DNA of 64,000 nt, taken from positions 1 to 64,000 of the forward strand of contig JAFMYY010000017.1 in the NCBI GenBank assembly GCA_017948555.1, read 5' to 3'. This stretch comes from Cesiribacteraceae bacterium YIM B00369 (GTDB lineage Bacteria; Bacteroidota; Bacteroidia; Cytophagales; Cyclobacteriaceae). Shown piece after piece: positions 51,809-60,934 of the stretch (position 1 is its first letter; every line of letters begins with the position of its first letter). The position numbers and the translations under genes are program-made. Below the pieces are notes generated by a model. That model saw nothing but the letters and a program-made list of their open reading frames with translations. It made no database searches and was not told the DNA's origin.

Positions 51809-54193
51809 TTGGAATTACAAACACCAAATAATAAGCTGAATAATACGCAGGACAGCCTTGCCGAAGCCAAAAAGTTCCTCTTTGAGGTACTCCGTTTTTG
51901 GCCTTTGGTGCTGGTTTCGGTACTTATTGCTTTAGGCTGGGCATGGTATGAGAATAAGTACACTCCCAGGATCTATCCGGTTGCCATGACTATACTGGTG
52001 AAGGAGAATTCAGGACAGGAAAATTCTGCAGCCATGCTTTACCAGAATGCCCTCATAAAATCTCCCACCAATGCTTATAATGAGCCCATCCTTTTAAAGG
52101 CCGACCCGCTCATGCAGAAGGTGGTTGAAAAGCTGGGCTTTCACATCAGGTTTTTCCTGGAAGGCAATATCCGGACAACAGAAATTTATCCGGGATTGCC
52201 AATAGAAATAAATGCTGCTGAAGGAGGGGGCCTGCCGTATGGCCGCTACTGGATTCAGCTGATCAGTCCGCAGCATTTTTACCTCACTCCTAAAACGGAA
52301 GAGGTTCCTGTGTTTAGCGGGAATGAAAATTTATATGCCTTTGGAGATCAGGTAAGGATAGGGAACCATGTTTTTTCTGTTACTAAAAAACAGGGATTTG
52401 CTTATCAGCCCTTTTACAATCAGCCTTTTTTCTTACAGCTCAGCAGTTCTGCCGGCACTGGAGCTTCTTATGGCGGCCGGTTAAATGTTTCCTGGGTGGA
52501 GAAAGGGGCGGCCGTTTTAAAATTAGCCATCACAGGGGAAACCCCTGAAAAAGAAATTGATTTCCTGAATACGCTTGCACGTACCTATATTGAGCAGGAC
52601 CTGGAGATAAAAAACCTTAATGCCAGTCGTACCATTAGTTTTATCGGGGAGCAGCTGGGACAGATTTCCGATTCCTTAAGCCTTATTGAAAGGGAGCTGC
52701 AGCAGTTTAAAGAAAATAACGTAAATGCAGGGTTGAGCGGTGAAAGCAGCCGGATGTACGGGCAGTTGCAGGAGCTTGTTGCAGAGCAGACCCAGCTCCA
52801 GATTCAGCGGCAGTATTACAACTACCTGCAGGAATACCTGCAGGAAGAAGGTGGAAAAGGTGAGCTGGTGGTTCCTTCTGCTTTAGGTATCAGTGATCCG
52901 GTAATGAATACGCTGATTGCGGAAATGGTAAGTTTGCAGCTGCAGCAGGAAGAGCTAAAACGCAATACACGACCGGACAATCCTTTCGTACAGCAAATAG
53001 CGGAGCGTTTAAGTGACCTGCGCAGGAACATTCTCGAGAACCTTGCCACACAAAAGGGAAGTCTCCGCATAACTGAAAAAAGCCTGCAGCAGCGCATGAA
53101 CCGCATTGAAGGTGAAGTGAAAAAGCTGCCACGGGCGGAAAGGGAATATGTTAATATCCGCCGGACTTATAGTTTGAGCGAAGGGCTCTTCAATTTCCTG
53201 ATGGAAAAACAGGCGGAAGCAAGCATTAGTCAGGCATCTGCTGTGCCGGATATTTCCATTGTTAACCCTGCAAAACAGGTGGGAGGCGCTCTTACTCCTG
53301 ATACTAAAAAAAATTATACCATGGCGCTCCTGTTTGGGCTGGGGCTTCCATTAGGTTTTATTTTTCTGAAAAATTACCTGAACAATAAGGTGCAGGATAA
53401 GGAGCAAATTGCACGGTTTACAAATATGCCACTTTTAGGGGTGGTCGGCCATAAAGGAAAGTCTGATAACCTTATAGTAATAAACAGGCCTAAATCAGCT
53501 GTTTCGGAAGCTTTCCGGTCTATAAGGTCTAATTTGCAATTCTTCGGGGGGAATGGTGAAAAGGAAAAAAAAGTATACCTGATCACTTCCTCCATCAGTG
53601 GGGAGGGTAAAACTTTTTGTTCCATTAATTTGGCAACAGTTTTTGCCTATAGCGGGAAAAAGACCCTGCTATTGGGTGCCGACCTTAGGAAACCAAAAAT
53701 ATGGCAGGATTTTGAGCTGTCAAATGAAACAGGCCTGAGTAACTATTTGGCAATGAAAGCTCCGCTGGAGGAAATTATTCAGTCGACAAAAGTGCAGAAT
53801 CTGGATTTAATATCCGGTGGAATAACACCTCCAAATCCTTCAGAACTGCTGATGAGCAGGAAGATGCAGGAATTGATGGAGGAGTTGGAGAAGAGGTATG
53901 ATGTAATCATTATTGATACACCTCCTATTGGACTGGTAACCGATGCACTGGTGCTGATGCCTTATGCAGAACATTCTGTTTTTGTGGTGCGGCAAAATTA
54001 TACGCCAACAGACTTAATTAAAAATGCCCAGGAGCTATATCTGGCAGGGAAAATTACCAATATCAGCATTTTGTTCAATGATTTAAAAGCCCATGGAAAA
54101 AGCTATGGCTACGGATATGGATACGGTTATGGATACTACGAGGATAAGGAAGAAAGAAAAGGATTATTTGCAAAACTCTTCCGCAGAAATTAA
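51809..54193 (+). CDS. Wzc-like polysaccharide co-polymerase and tyrosine autokinase
   Basis: A 794-residue inner-membrane protein. The Wzz domain is flanked by transmembrane helices near 30-50 and about 500-520, with a long periplasmic coiled coil (about 260-460). The BY-kinase domain has Walker A SGEGKT, Walker A' GADLRKP and Walker B VIIIDTPP. The tail is Tyr-rich (YGYGYGYGYGYYEDKEE), the autophosphorylation cluster. The start appears to be TTG at 51809: a stop lies at 51791 and the first in-frame ATG is about 60 codons in. It controls chain length and export with the Wza-like lipoprotein. Confidence 0.9.
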   Translation: MELQTPNNKLNNTQDSLAEAKKFLFEVLRFWPLVLVSVLIALGWAWYENKYTPRIYPVAMTILVKENSGQENSAAMLYQNALIKSPTNAYNEPILLKADPLMQKVVEKLGFHIRFFLEGNIRTTEIYPGLPIEINAAEGGGLPYGRYWIQLISPQHFYLTPKTEEVPVFSGNENLYAFGDQVRIGNHVFSVTKKQGFAYQPFYNQPFFLQLSSSAGTGASYGGRLNVSWVEKGAAVLKLAITGETPEKEIDFLNTLARTYIEQDLEIKNLNASRTISFIGEQLGQISDSLSLIERELQQFKENNVNAGLSGESSRMYGQLQELVAEQTQLQIQRQYYNYLQEYLQEEGGKGELVVPSALGISDPVMNTLIAEMVSLQLQQEELKRNTRPDNPFVQQIAERLSDLRRNILENLATQKGSLRITEKSLQQRMNRIEGEVKKLPRAEREYVNIRRTYSLSEGLFNFLMEKQAEASISQASAVPDISIVNPAKQVGGALTPDTKKNYTMALLFGLGLPLGFIFLKNYLNNKVQDKEQIARFTNMPLLGVVGHKGKSDNLIVINRPKSAVSEAFRSIRSNLQFFGGNGEKEKKVYLITSSISGEGKTFCSINLATVFAYSGKKTLLLGADLRKPKIWQDFELSNETGLSNYLAMKAPLEEIIQSTKVQNLDLISGGITPPNPSELLMSRKMQELMEELEKRYDVIIIDTPPIGLVTDALVLMPYAEHSVFVVRQNYTPTDLIKNAQELYLAGKITNISILFNDLKAHGKSYGYGYGYGYGYYEDKEERKGLFAKLFRRN

Positions 54194-54233
54194 ATCTTCA
54201 AGAGGTTTTACTCATGGGGAAGAAGATTGGACG

Positions 54234-55058
54234 ATGGTCATTAAGCCCCAGTCCAGCCTGTTTGATCTGGAGCTTAAGGAGGTGTGGCGGTACCGTGATT
54301 TGCTCTTGCTGTTCGTACGCAGGGACTTTGTGACCTTTTACAAGCAGACGGTACTGGGTCCTATCTGGTTCTTTCTGCAGCCGGTGCTGACAACCATTAT
54401 TTTTACCTTTGTTTTTGGTAATGTGGCTAAGCTATCTACGGACGGTATTCCGCACGTAGTTTTTTATCTCAGCGGAATTGTACTTTGGAGCTATTTTGCG
54501 GAATGTATCAATAAAACATCTACAATCTTTATCGCTAATGCCAATATATTTGGTAAGGTGTATTTTCCGCGAATTATTATGCCCCTTTCTATTGTGGTAA
54601 GCAATATGATGAAATTTGGGGTGCAGTTCCTCTTGTTTCTGGCCGCTTGGATTTACTTTATAACCAAAGGAGCTGGCATTGAACCGAATTTATATGCCTT
54701 GCTCTTTCCTTTTCTGCTCTTCCTGATGGCTGGGCTTGGCCTGGGGCTTGGGATGATTATATCATCAGCTACTACTAAATATCGCGATTTGACTTTCCTC
54801 TTAACTTTCGGGGTACAACTGGCCATGTATGCCTCGCCGGTAATCTATCCGCTCTCCACTCTGGAAGGAAACATCAGGTTGTTAATTCTCCTAAACCCAA
54901 TGAGCGCCATCATAGAAACTTTCCGTTATGGTTTCCTTGGTGAAGGTACTTTTGAATGGGTGTATTTAGGTTATAGTACGCTTTTCTGTATTATCGCCAT
55001 GTATATGGGCACCCTTATTTTTAATAAGGTACAGCGTTCATTTATGGATACCGTTTAA
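54234..55058 (+). CDS. ABC-2 type polysaccharide export permease (Wzm-like)
   Basis: A membrane permease of about 274 residues from this start, with six hydrophobic segments. Family hallmarks are SLFDLELKEVWRYRDLLLLF, RRDFVTFYKQTVLGPIWFF and the C-terminal YASPVIYPLS and LNPMSAIIETFRYG. It moves a lipid-linked polysaccharide across the inner membrane with the ATPase that follows. The true N-terminus is uncertain: an upstream ATG at 54093 would overlap the Wzc Tyr-tail by about 100 bp in another frame, while the conserved EDWTMVIKP motif spans the ATG used here. Confidence 0.88.
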   Translation: MVIKPQSSLFDLELKEVWRYRDLLLLFVRRDFVTFYKQTVLGPIWFFLQPVLTTIIFTFVFGNVAKLSTDGIPHVVFYLSGIVLWSYFAECINKTSTIFIANANIFGKVYFPRIIMPLSIVVSNMMKFGVQFLLFLAAWIYFITKGAGIEPNLYALLFPFLLFLMAGLGLGLGMIISSATTKYRDLTFLLTFGVQLAMYASPVIYPLSTLEGNIRLLILLNPMSAIIETFRYGFLGEGTFEWVYLGYSTLFCIIAMYMGTLIFNKVQRSFMDTV

Positions 55059-55172
55059 CACCAATCGTCTGTGCGGTGAGTATAACGAAGAAATAAGCTC
55101 AAAGGATGGTGAGGAGGGATGGTTTACGCTCCTGCCTTGTGTGGGAAAAAAATATTAAGTTTAAAAAATAAA

Positions 55173-56441
55173 ATGTCGGATTCATCAATAAAAGTAGAAA
55201 ATCTTTCGAAGCAATACCGGCTTGGCCTGGTCGGTACAGGGACACTAACACATGACCTGAACCGTTGGTGGCACCAGGTAAGAGGTAAAGAAGACCCCTA
55301 CCTGAAAATTGGTGAGACAAATGACCGGGCTACGAAAGGAAAAAGTGATTATGTATGGGCTTTGAAAGATATAAATTTTGAGGTAAAGCAGGGTGAGGTG
55401 CTAGGGATTATCGGGAAGAACGGCGCGGGTAAATCTACCCTGTTAAAGTTGCTGAGCAGAGTTACGACTCCTACAACGGGTGAAATAAAAGCAAAGGGAC
55501 GAATAGCTTCCTTGCTTGAAGTTGGGACTGGGTTTCACCCTGAACTAACCGGAAGGGATAACATTTACCTTAATGGGGCTATACTTGGGATGACAAAGGC
55601 TGAAATAAAGAGCAAATTTGATGAAATAGTTGAATTTAGCGGTGCTGCCCGCTACATCGATACCCCGGTGAAGCGCTATAGCAGTGGCATGCGGGTCCGT
55701 CTTGCCTTTGCGGTTGCGGCATACTTGGAGCCTGAAATTCTTATCGTTGATGAGGTTTTAGCTGTCGGTGATGCCGAGTTTCAGAAAAAAGCCATTGGCA
55801 AAATGAAAGAAGTTAGTAAAGGAGAGGGACGGACTGTTCTATTTGTAAGTCATAACATGGCCGCAGTCCAAAATTTGTGTACTCATGGGCTACTGTTGAT
55901 GAATGGAACGGTTTTAAATATTGGAAATACGAATGAAATTGTAAAACAGTATTTGAGCATCAACCAGAAACAACTTTCTACTGGATATGAAGAGTTTGAA
56001 GATGAAGGTAAAGAAGCCTGGGTTCACAGTATTACGTTAAAAAATTCACAAAAAGAAACAACAAGTAAACTTAAATTTGGAGAAAAATTTTCTGTTAAAC
56101 TAAAAGTAGAATGTAATATAGATGTTTCTAATCTGGAGCCTCTAATTGCAATTGATACAAGTAATGAAATTCGGGTTTTTACTAGTTCGAGTGGAGAGCA
56201 GGGAATGAGCTATTCAGTAAAAAAGGATTCATCGGTGGAGGTTGAGGCTTTCTTTGATAATTTGGTTTTAGTACCCGGAGAGTATTCTCTGGTATTGGCA
56301 TTACGTTCAGGAAAAACGCAGCAATTTGATGTTATTTTTAATGCCCTAAAGTTTGAAATAACTGAGGAAGCTTATATAGGTGTCGTTCCGCATAATGGAA
56401 GTTGGGGAGTAATTAGAGTCAATCCTGTATGGAAGTTTTGA
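55173..56441 (+). CDS. Polysaccharide ABC exporter ATP-binding protein (Wzt-like)
   Basis: A 422-residue ATPase: Walker A IGKNGAGKSTLL, signature YSSGMRVRLAFA, Walker B ILIVDEVLAVGD and the switch His in VSHNM. The C-terminal part (about 275-422) is an extra beta-sandwich like the Wzt carbohydrate-binding domain, which in E. coli O9a recognises the finished O-antigen. The ATG at 55173 (MSDSSIKVENLSKQY) is preferred over an in-frame ATG 54 bp upstream. The stop overlaps the next gene by 13 bp. Confidence 0.9.
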   Translation: MSDSSIKVENLSKQYRLGLVGTGTLTHDLNRWWHQVRGKEDPYLKIGETNDRATKGKSDYVWALKDINFEVKQGEVLGIIGKNGAGKSTLLKLLSRVTTPTTGEIKAKGRIASLLEVGTGFHPELTGRDNIYLNGAILGMTKAEIKSKFDEIVEFSGAARYIDTPVKRYSSGMRVRLAFAVAAYLEPEILIVDEVLAVGDAEFQKKAIGKMKEVSKGEGRTVLFVSHNMAAVQNLCTHGLLLMNGTVLNIGNTNEIVKQYLSINQKQLSTGYEEFEDEGKEAWVHSITLKNSQKETTSKLKFGEKFSVKLKVECNIDVSNLEPLIAIDTSNEIRVFTSSSGEQGMSYSVKKDSSVEVEAFFDNLVLVPGEYSLVLALRSGKTQQFDVIFNALKFEITEEAYIGVVPHNGSWGVIRVNPVWKF

Positions 56442-57142
56442 GAAAAAAATTTAAATTCTTTTACTATAATTATATCCTTTTGTTCAGGAGGAAAAGGATC
56501 CATATTTTAAGCGATAGCCATGGAGAAGTGTTTAAATATGTTTCTTTTTCTAGCTTGGGAAATGATGTTTTTCCAAAATATTGTATTGTTCCGGGGGCAA
56601 CAGCTTCAGGTTTGGTAAACCCAAATTCTAAAACACAGGCTTTTCCTTTGTTTATGAATCATTTAGAATCCTTTGTATTCAAAAAAGATTACATTATTTT
56701 ACTACTTGGTGAAGTAGATTGTGGTTTTGCTATTTGGATAAGAGCCGAAAAGCATGGAATAAGTGTAACAAGTCAATTAAAAACAACTCTTGGAAATTAT
56801 TTTAATTTCATAAAGAACTTAAAAGGGGAAAGCAAAAGAATAATTGTTTGCAGTGCTATACCTCCTACAATAAAAGATGGAGTTTCTTTAGGTGAGGTAG
56901 CAAACCTAAGAAAGATAGTTAAGGCTAGCCAAAAAGACAGGACGGATTTAACTAGGAAATTTAATCAAGAGCTAAAAAAGTTTTGTGCTGAGAATAATTT
57001 TATGTTTTTAGATTTAGATGAAATTTTAATAGATCAAAAAACGGGCACAGTTAAAGAATATTTTATGAACGTTGATCCTAAAGATCATCATCTGGACCAT
57101 CAAAAGCTAGCAGAAGTGATAAATACATTTTTTAGAAAATAA
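56429..57142 (+). CDS. SGNH-hydrolase-like protein of the polysaccharide locus
   Basis: A 237-residue protein with SGNH-type features: SDSHGEVF (28-35) as nucleophile block I, LLLGEVDCGF (91-100) in place of the GxND block, and a C-terminal DPKDHHLD (216-223) supplying Asp-His. It lacks a signal peptide. It may add or remove acetyl or similar esters on sugar precursors (inference), or be a family with another role. It overlaps the Wzt-like gene by 13 bp, so it is cotranscribed. From here on the DNA is more AT-rich. Confidence 0.6.
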   Translation: MEVLRKKFKFFYYNYILLFRRKRIHILSDSHGEVFKYVSFSSLGNDVFPKYCIVPGATASGLVNPNSKTQAFPLFMNHLESFVFKKDYIILLLGEVDCGFAIWIRAEKHGISVTSQLKTTLGNYFNFIKNLKGESKRIIVCSAIPPTIKDGVSLGEVANLRKIVKASQKDRTDLTRKFNQELKKFCAENNFMFLDLDEILIDQKTGTVKEYFMNVDPKDHHLDHQKLAEVINTFFRK

Positions 57143-57305
57143 GTAGAATTAAACAAAAATTAACAGACCATTTTCAATTGCTAAAAGGATATTCAAGGAT
57201 TAACAATAAAAATTAAGTTTTACAAAAGGATAATAACCTTAAGGTTTAGAAATAATAATAAAAGGCTTTGAGAATCTAGTCAAAGATGGATCTGGAAAGA
57301 AGATA

Positions 57306-57833
57306 ATGAAGTTTTTACGTGAATTAAAAGAGTCTTTTTTTCTGCTTCTGGCAAATTATTGTACGAGATTGAGCTTTTTTGATAAAAAGCGCTACAAGAT
57401 TTATAGGTTAGCTGGAATTAGAGTAAGGGAGAAATGCACCATCTTAGGACCGTTGATTATTCGGCCAATCGGTAGGGCAGGAAATATTGAAATTGGTAAA
57501 CATACTTTTATTAATACTGAAGTTAGGTTTGGATGCCCTCTTAGTAAAATAAAAATTGGTGATTACGTGGAAATTGGACCTAGGGTTAGCTTTGAGACAG
57601 TAAATCACAATCTTCTTTACAAAAAGGAAGGCTTAAGAGGAGGAAGAACGTTTCCTATTACTGTTGAGAATCATGTTTGGATAGGAGCTGGTGCAATTAT
57701 CTTACCTGGTGTAAAAATAGGCTTTGGCTCTGTTGTAGCAGCAGGTGCAGTAGTGAACAAAGATGTTGAGCCTCATACTGTTGTTGCAGGGATTCCAGCC
57801 AAATGCATTAAGAGCTTGTACCAATCGCAATAA
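57306..57833 (+). CDS. Hexapeptide-repeat acyltransferase (maltose/colanic acid O-acetyltransferase type)
   Basis: A 175-residue left-handed beta-helix protein with repeated [LIV]-G-x4 hexapeptides ([58 protein letters not shown]). Catalytic-type His lies in ETVNHNLL. It ends [11 protein letters not shown], the usual C-terminal signature. It probably O-acetylates a sugar of the surface glycan in the cytosol. The acceptor is unknown. Confidence 0.85.
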   Translation: MKFLRELKESFFLLLANYCTRLSFFDKKRYKIYRLAGIRVREKCTILGPLIIRPIGRAGNIEIGKHTFINTEVRFGCPLSKIKIGDYVEIGPRVSFETVNHNLLYKKEGLRGGRTFPITVENHVWIGAGAIILPGVKIGFGSVVAAGAVVNKDVEPHTVVAGIPAKCIKSLYQSQ

Positions 57834-57918
57834 ATGTAAATAAAAAAATTATTAAAAAGATTGTGCCAGCACCTTTAATGAAGGTTTAATATGAAAAAAA
57901 GAAAAGAAAAAGCAAGAA

Positions 57919-59088
57919 ATGTTGAGAGAATTCGGTAGCACTAAAAAGGTTGAAGTAAGTAGTAACTTGCAATATATTGATAGCTTAAGAGGAGTTGCTA
58001 TATTAATGGTTATTCTCGTACATACCTCACAAACGGTATCTGGGCTTCATTCCTATATCCAGACGGTCTGTAATTTCGGGCAAATGGGAGTGCAACTTTT
58101 CTTCGTTCTTTCAGCCTTTACTCTTTGCCTTTCAATGGAGCGGAGGAGTGGTCAAAGTGGGTTGGGAAGTTTTTACAACCGAAGGTTCTTTCGCATAGCT
58201 CCTCTTTATTATTTTGGAATTGTATTCTATTTATTTTTTTATTCTACTATAAATTTTTTCAGTGATGATTACTTTTTTTCAACAGACCAATATACAAGTT
58301 TAAATATAAGCGCAAACTTGTTTTTCTTTCACGGATTTTACCCTCCAGCAAACAATAATATTGTTCCTGGAGGATGGTCTATAGGTACCGAAATGGCATT
58401 TTACCTTATTTTTCCGTTTCTTTTTTTGTTGTATAAAAGGTTCCGGGAATATAAAGCTGCATTATTCTTAATTCCTGTCACAGGCCTTTTAATTACTTAT
58501 TCAATTTTCTTGCTATTGTCGGCTTTGGGTATTAAAAATATAAACAATGATTCGTTTTACTATTTTAACTTAATTAATCAGCTGCCTGTGTTCCTTCTTG
58601 GAATTTCATTTTACTTTATGCCATTGAATTTTAAGCCTAAGAAATTCCTTCATAATATTGTTGCCTTTGCCATACTAATATTTCTTTTGTTTGTGGCAGT
58701 ATTTGTTTTTTCAAGGACCAGAGACATAACGATGAAACCATTCATTTCTGGTGTTGCATTTCTTTCTTTGTTATTTGTTTTCAGGACTGTTAAGTTCCTC
58801 AATTTTGAATGGTTGCAGAATCTTGGAAGGTTGTCTTATTCCATATATCTTTTTCATTTTGTTTTTGCCTGGGTATTATCATCGGTTATTGTGGAACTTC
58901 TTAAAGGTTCACTTGATTCCAATCTGCTCCTCTTCATTTGTTTTACAGTAAGTGTCTTGCTTTCTGCATTTGTTGCTAACCTTTCTTCACCTTTGATTGA
59001 AAAACCCGGCATTCATTTAGGAAATAAAGTGCTTCTATATTTCAAAAAGAAACCTGAAAGAACAATCAAAACGATAGACTTAAAATAA
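57919..59088 (+). CDS. Acyltransferase 3 family membrane protein
   Basis: A 389-residue integral membrane acyltransferase with about ten hydrophobic segments. The N-terminal LQYIDSLRGVAILMVILVHTS contains the DSLRGxAIxxVxxxH signature with the catalytic-type His. RRFFRIAPLYYFGI and GGWSIGTEMAFYLIFP are also typical. It would transfer acetyl or succinyl groups to a glycan at the membrane. It follows the hexapeptide acyltransferase gene, so two acylations may occur in the same polymer. Confidence 0.88.
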   Translation: MLREFGSTKKVEVSSNLQYIDSLRGVAILMVILVHTSQTVSGLHSYIQTVCNFGQMGVQLFFVLSAFTLCLSMERRSGQSGLGSFYNRRFFRIAPLYYFGIVFYLFFYSTINFFSDDYFFSTDQYTSLNISANLFFFHGFYPPANNNIVPGGWSIGTEMAFYLIFPFLFLLYKRFREYKAALFLIPVTGLLITYSIFLLLSALGIKNINNDSFYYFNLINQLPVFLLGISFYFMPLNFKPKKFLHNIVAFAILIFLLFVAVFVFSRTRDITMKPFISGVAFLSLLFVFRTVKFLNFEWLQNLGRLSYSIYLFHFVFAWVLSSVIVELLKGSLDSNLLLFICFTVSVLLSAFVANLSSPLIEKPGIHLGNKVLLYFKKKPERTIKTIDLK

Positions 59089-59312
59089 AGGTTAAATAAA
59101 AAGGAAATTAATTAAAATGAATGACAAAAAGAGGGAAGTGAAGTCTCAAAAGCGTTTGTTTTTGCGTAAAATAGAAGCTCTCTAATGGGCGTCTTTGTGT
59201 AGCTACATAAGGTAGTTTAAAAGGGACTATTTCTAAACTGGTCTGTTTTATAGAGATCATTTAACCAAACAGTAAATTTGTTTTTCATAAGATTTATGAA
59301 CAGATATAATCA

Positions 59313-60023
59313 ATGAAACCTTTTCTTAAAAAAGTTTTTCCCGAAAAAATATTAAATAATTATCAGGAGTTCCAGAGAAGAAGTAAAGCGAAAGAAATCT
59401 ATTTAAAAGAGAAAGAGAAAGAGGAATTTGGAGATTACTATTCATTGAATGCTTTCGATTACTATAAATGTATATTTGTGCATATTCCAAAAGCAGCTGG
59501 AGTGTCTGTAAATAAATCCCTTTTTGGAAATTTAGGTGGTGGGCATCGCAGTATCAGAGAATATCAAGATATTTATCCAAAGAAAACTTTTCAGAGGTAC
59601 TTTAAATTTACATTCGTAAGAAATCCGTACGAACGAGTTTTCTCAGCCTTTAGTTTTTTAAAGAAGGGTGGCTTTAATGAGCGAGATGCCTTATGGTCAA
59701 AAGATTATCTTTCAAAATTTAATAACTTTGAAGCTTTCGTAAAAGAGTGGGTTAACCCGGAAAATATTTACAGGAAAAACCATTTTACCCCGCAGTTTGA
59801 GTATTTAATAAGTAAGGATGGGACGATTCCATTAGACTTCATAGGAAAGGTTGAAAATATGGATCAAGATTTTTCTTTTGTTTGTAACAAAATGAATGTG
59901 CCCTACACTTTACAACATTTAAATTCTAGTTTCAAAAAGACCGCAGAAGAATGTATGGATGATGAAATGAAAAGTATTATACGAAAAGCGTATTCGAAGG
60001 ATTTTGAATTGTTTTCTTATTAA
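59313..60023 (+). CDS. Sulfotransferase family 2 protein
   Basis: A 236-residue sulfotransferase. The 5'-phosphosulfate loop is HIPKAAGVS (57-65, Lys60) and the 3'-phosphate site is FVRNPYERVFSAF (Arg103). It transfers sulfate from PAPS, probably to a sugar of the surface polysaccharide (inference from locus). No PAPS synthesis genes are in the window. It is separated from the previous gene by 224 bp of AT-rich DNA and from the next by two bases, so it heads a run of glycosyltransferase genes. Confidence 0.85.
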   Translation: MKPFLKKVFPEKILNNYQEFQRRSKAKEIYLKEKEKEEFGDYYSLNAFDYYKCIFVHIPKAAGVSVNKSLFGNLGGGHRSIREYQDIYPKKTFQRYFKFTFVRNPYERVFSAFSFLKKGGFNERDALWSKDYLSKFNNFEAFVKEWVNPENIYRKNHFTPQFEYLISKDGTIPLDFIGKVENMDQDFSFVCNKMNVPYTLQHLNSSFKKTAEECMDDEMKSIIRKAYSKDFELFSY

Positions 60024-60025
60024 TT

Positions 60026-60925
60026 GTGAAAAAAGGAAAAAAAGTAATTTCAATTGTAGTATGTACCTACAATAGGGCGGAAATTCTTCAAAACTGTTTG
60101 GCTTCCCTTGTTAACCAAACTATTAGCTTAGAAGAATTTGACATTATTGTTGTTGATAATAACTCGACAGACCACACCAAGGAGTTGGTAGAAAGCTACG
60201 CTAAAAGTCACCAAAATATCCGCTATTATCTCGAGAAAAAACAGGGGTTGAGTTATTCCAGAAATGTTGGATACGATTTAGCTGACAGTGAATGGATTGG
60301 ATATCTCGACGATGACGCAAAGGCAACCTCGGAATATATTTCAACTGCTTTATCAACAATTAAAAATTATGATTTTGATTGTTTTGGAGGGCCTTATTAT
60401 GCTTGGTTTTCTAAATTAAGACCTTATTGGTTACCTGAAGATTTTGGGACCAAAGAAATTGAAGGAGATGCTGTTGCCCGCATATATGCTCCTGAAATTT
60501 CTGGTGGTAACATGTTTTTCAAAATGGCTGTTCTTGAAACATTTAATGGATTCCGAACAGATTTAGGCATGAACGGGGAAAGCATTGGGTATGGCGAGGA
60601 AACGGAACTGCAATTAAGATTGCTTGAAGCCGGAAAAAAAATTGGTTATGTTCCCTCCCTATCAATTCTGCACCTTGTAAATGAGAGAAAACTACATATT
60701 TCTTGGCATTTAAAAGCTTCGTATGCTCATGGACGAAAAAAAGCATACATGGAAAAATTTCAATCGAACCGTTTTAAGTTTGTTATTAAAGAAGCAATAG
60801 ACTTTCCTTTTAAAATTCTTCCTTTTTTGGTTAAAGGTTTAATAAAAAGAGAGTTCCGATTGTACTTATTCAAATATGGGCGACCAGTTTTCTTTAGATG
60901 GGGATTATTTTTAAATTCAAAGTAA
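60026..60925 (+). CDS. Glycosyltransferase family 2
   Basis: A 299-residue GT-A fold enzyme. ISIVVCTYNRAEILQNCL is the N-terminal signature, VDNNSTD follows, and the metal-binding motif is DDDA in GYLDDDAK. YGEETELQLRL is a catalytic-region motif typical of GT2. It begins with GTG two bases after the sulfotransferase stop. It adds one sugar to the repeat unit in the cytosol; donor and acceptor are unknown. Confidence 0.88.
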   Translation: MKKGKKVISIVVCTYNRAEILQNCLASLVNQTISLEEFDIIVVDNNSTDHTKELVESYAKSHQNIRYYLEKKQGLSYSRNVGYDLADSEWIGYLDDDAKATSEYISTALSTIKNYDFDCFGGPYYAWFSKLRPYWLPEDFGTKEIEGDAVARIYAPEISGGNMFFKMAVLETFNGFRTDLGMNGESIGYGEETELQLRLLEAGKKIGYVPSLSILHLVNERKLHISWHLKASYAHGRKKAYMEKFQSNRFKFVIKEAIDFPFKILPFLVKGLIKREFRLYLFKYGRPVFFRWGLFLNSK

Positions 60926-60934
60926 CGGTAATTT

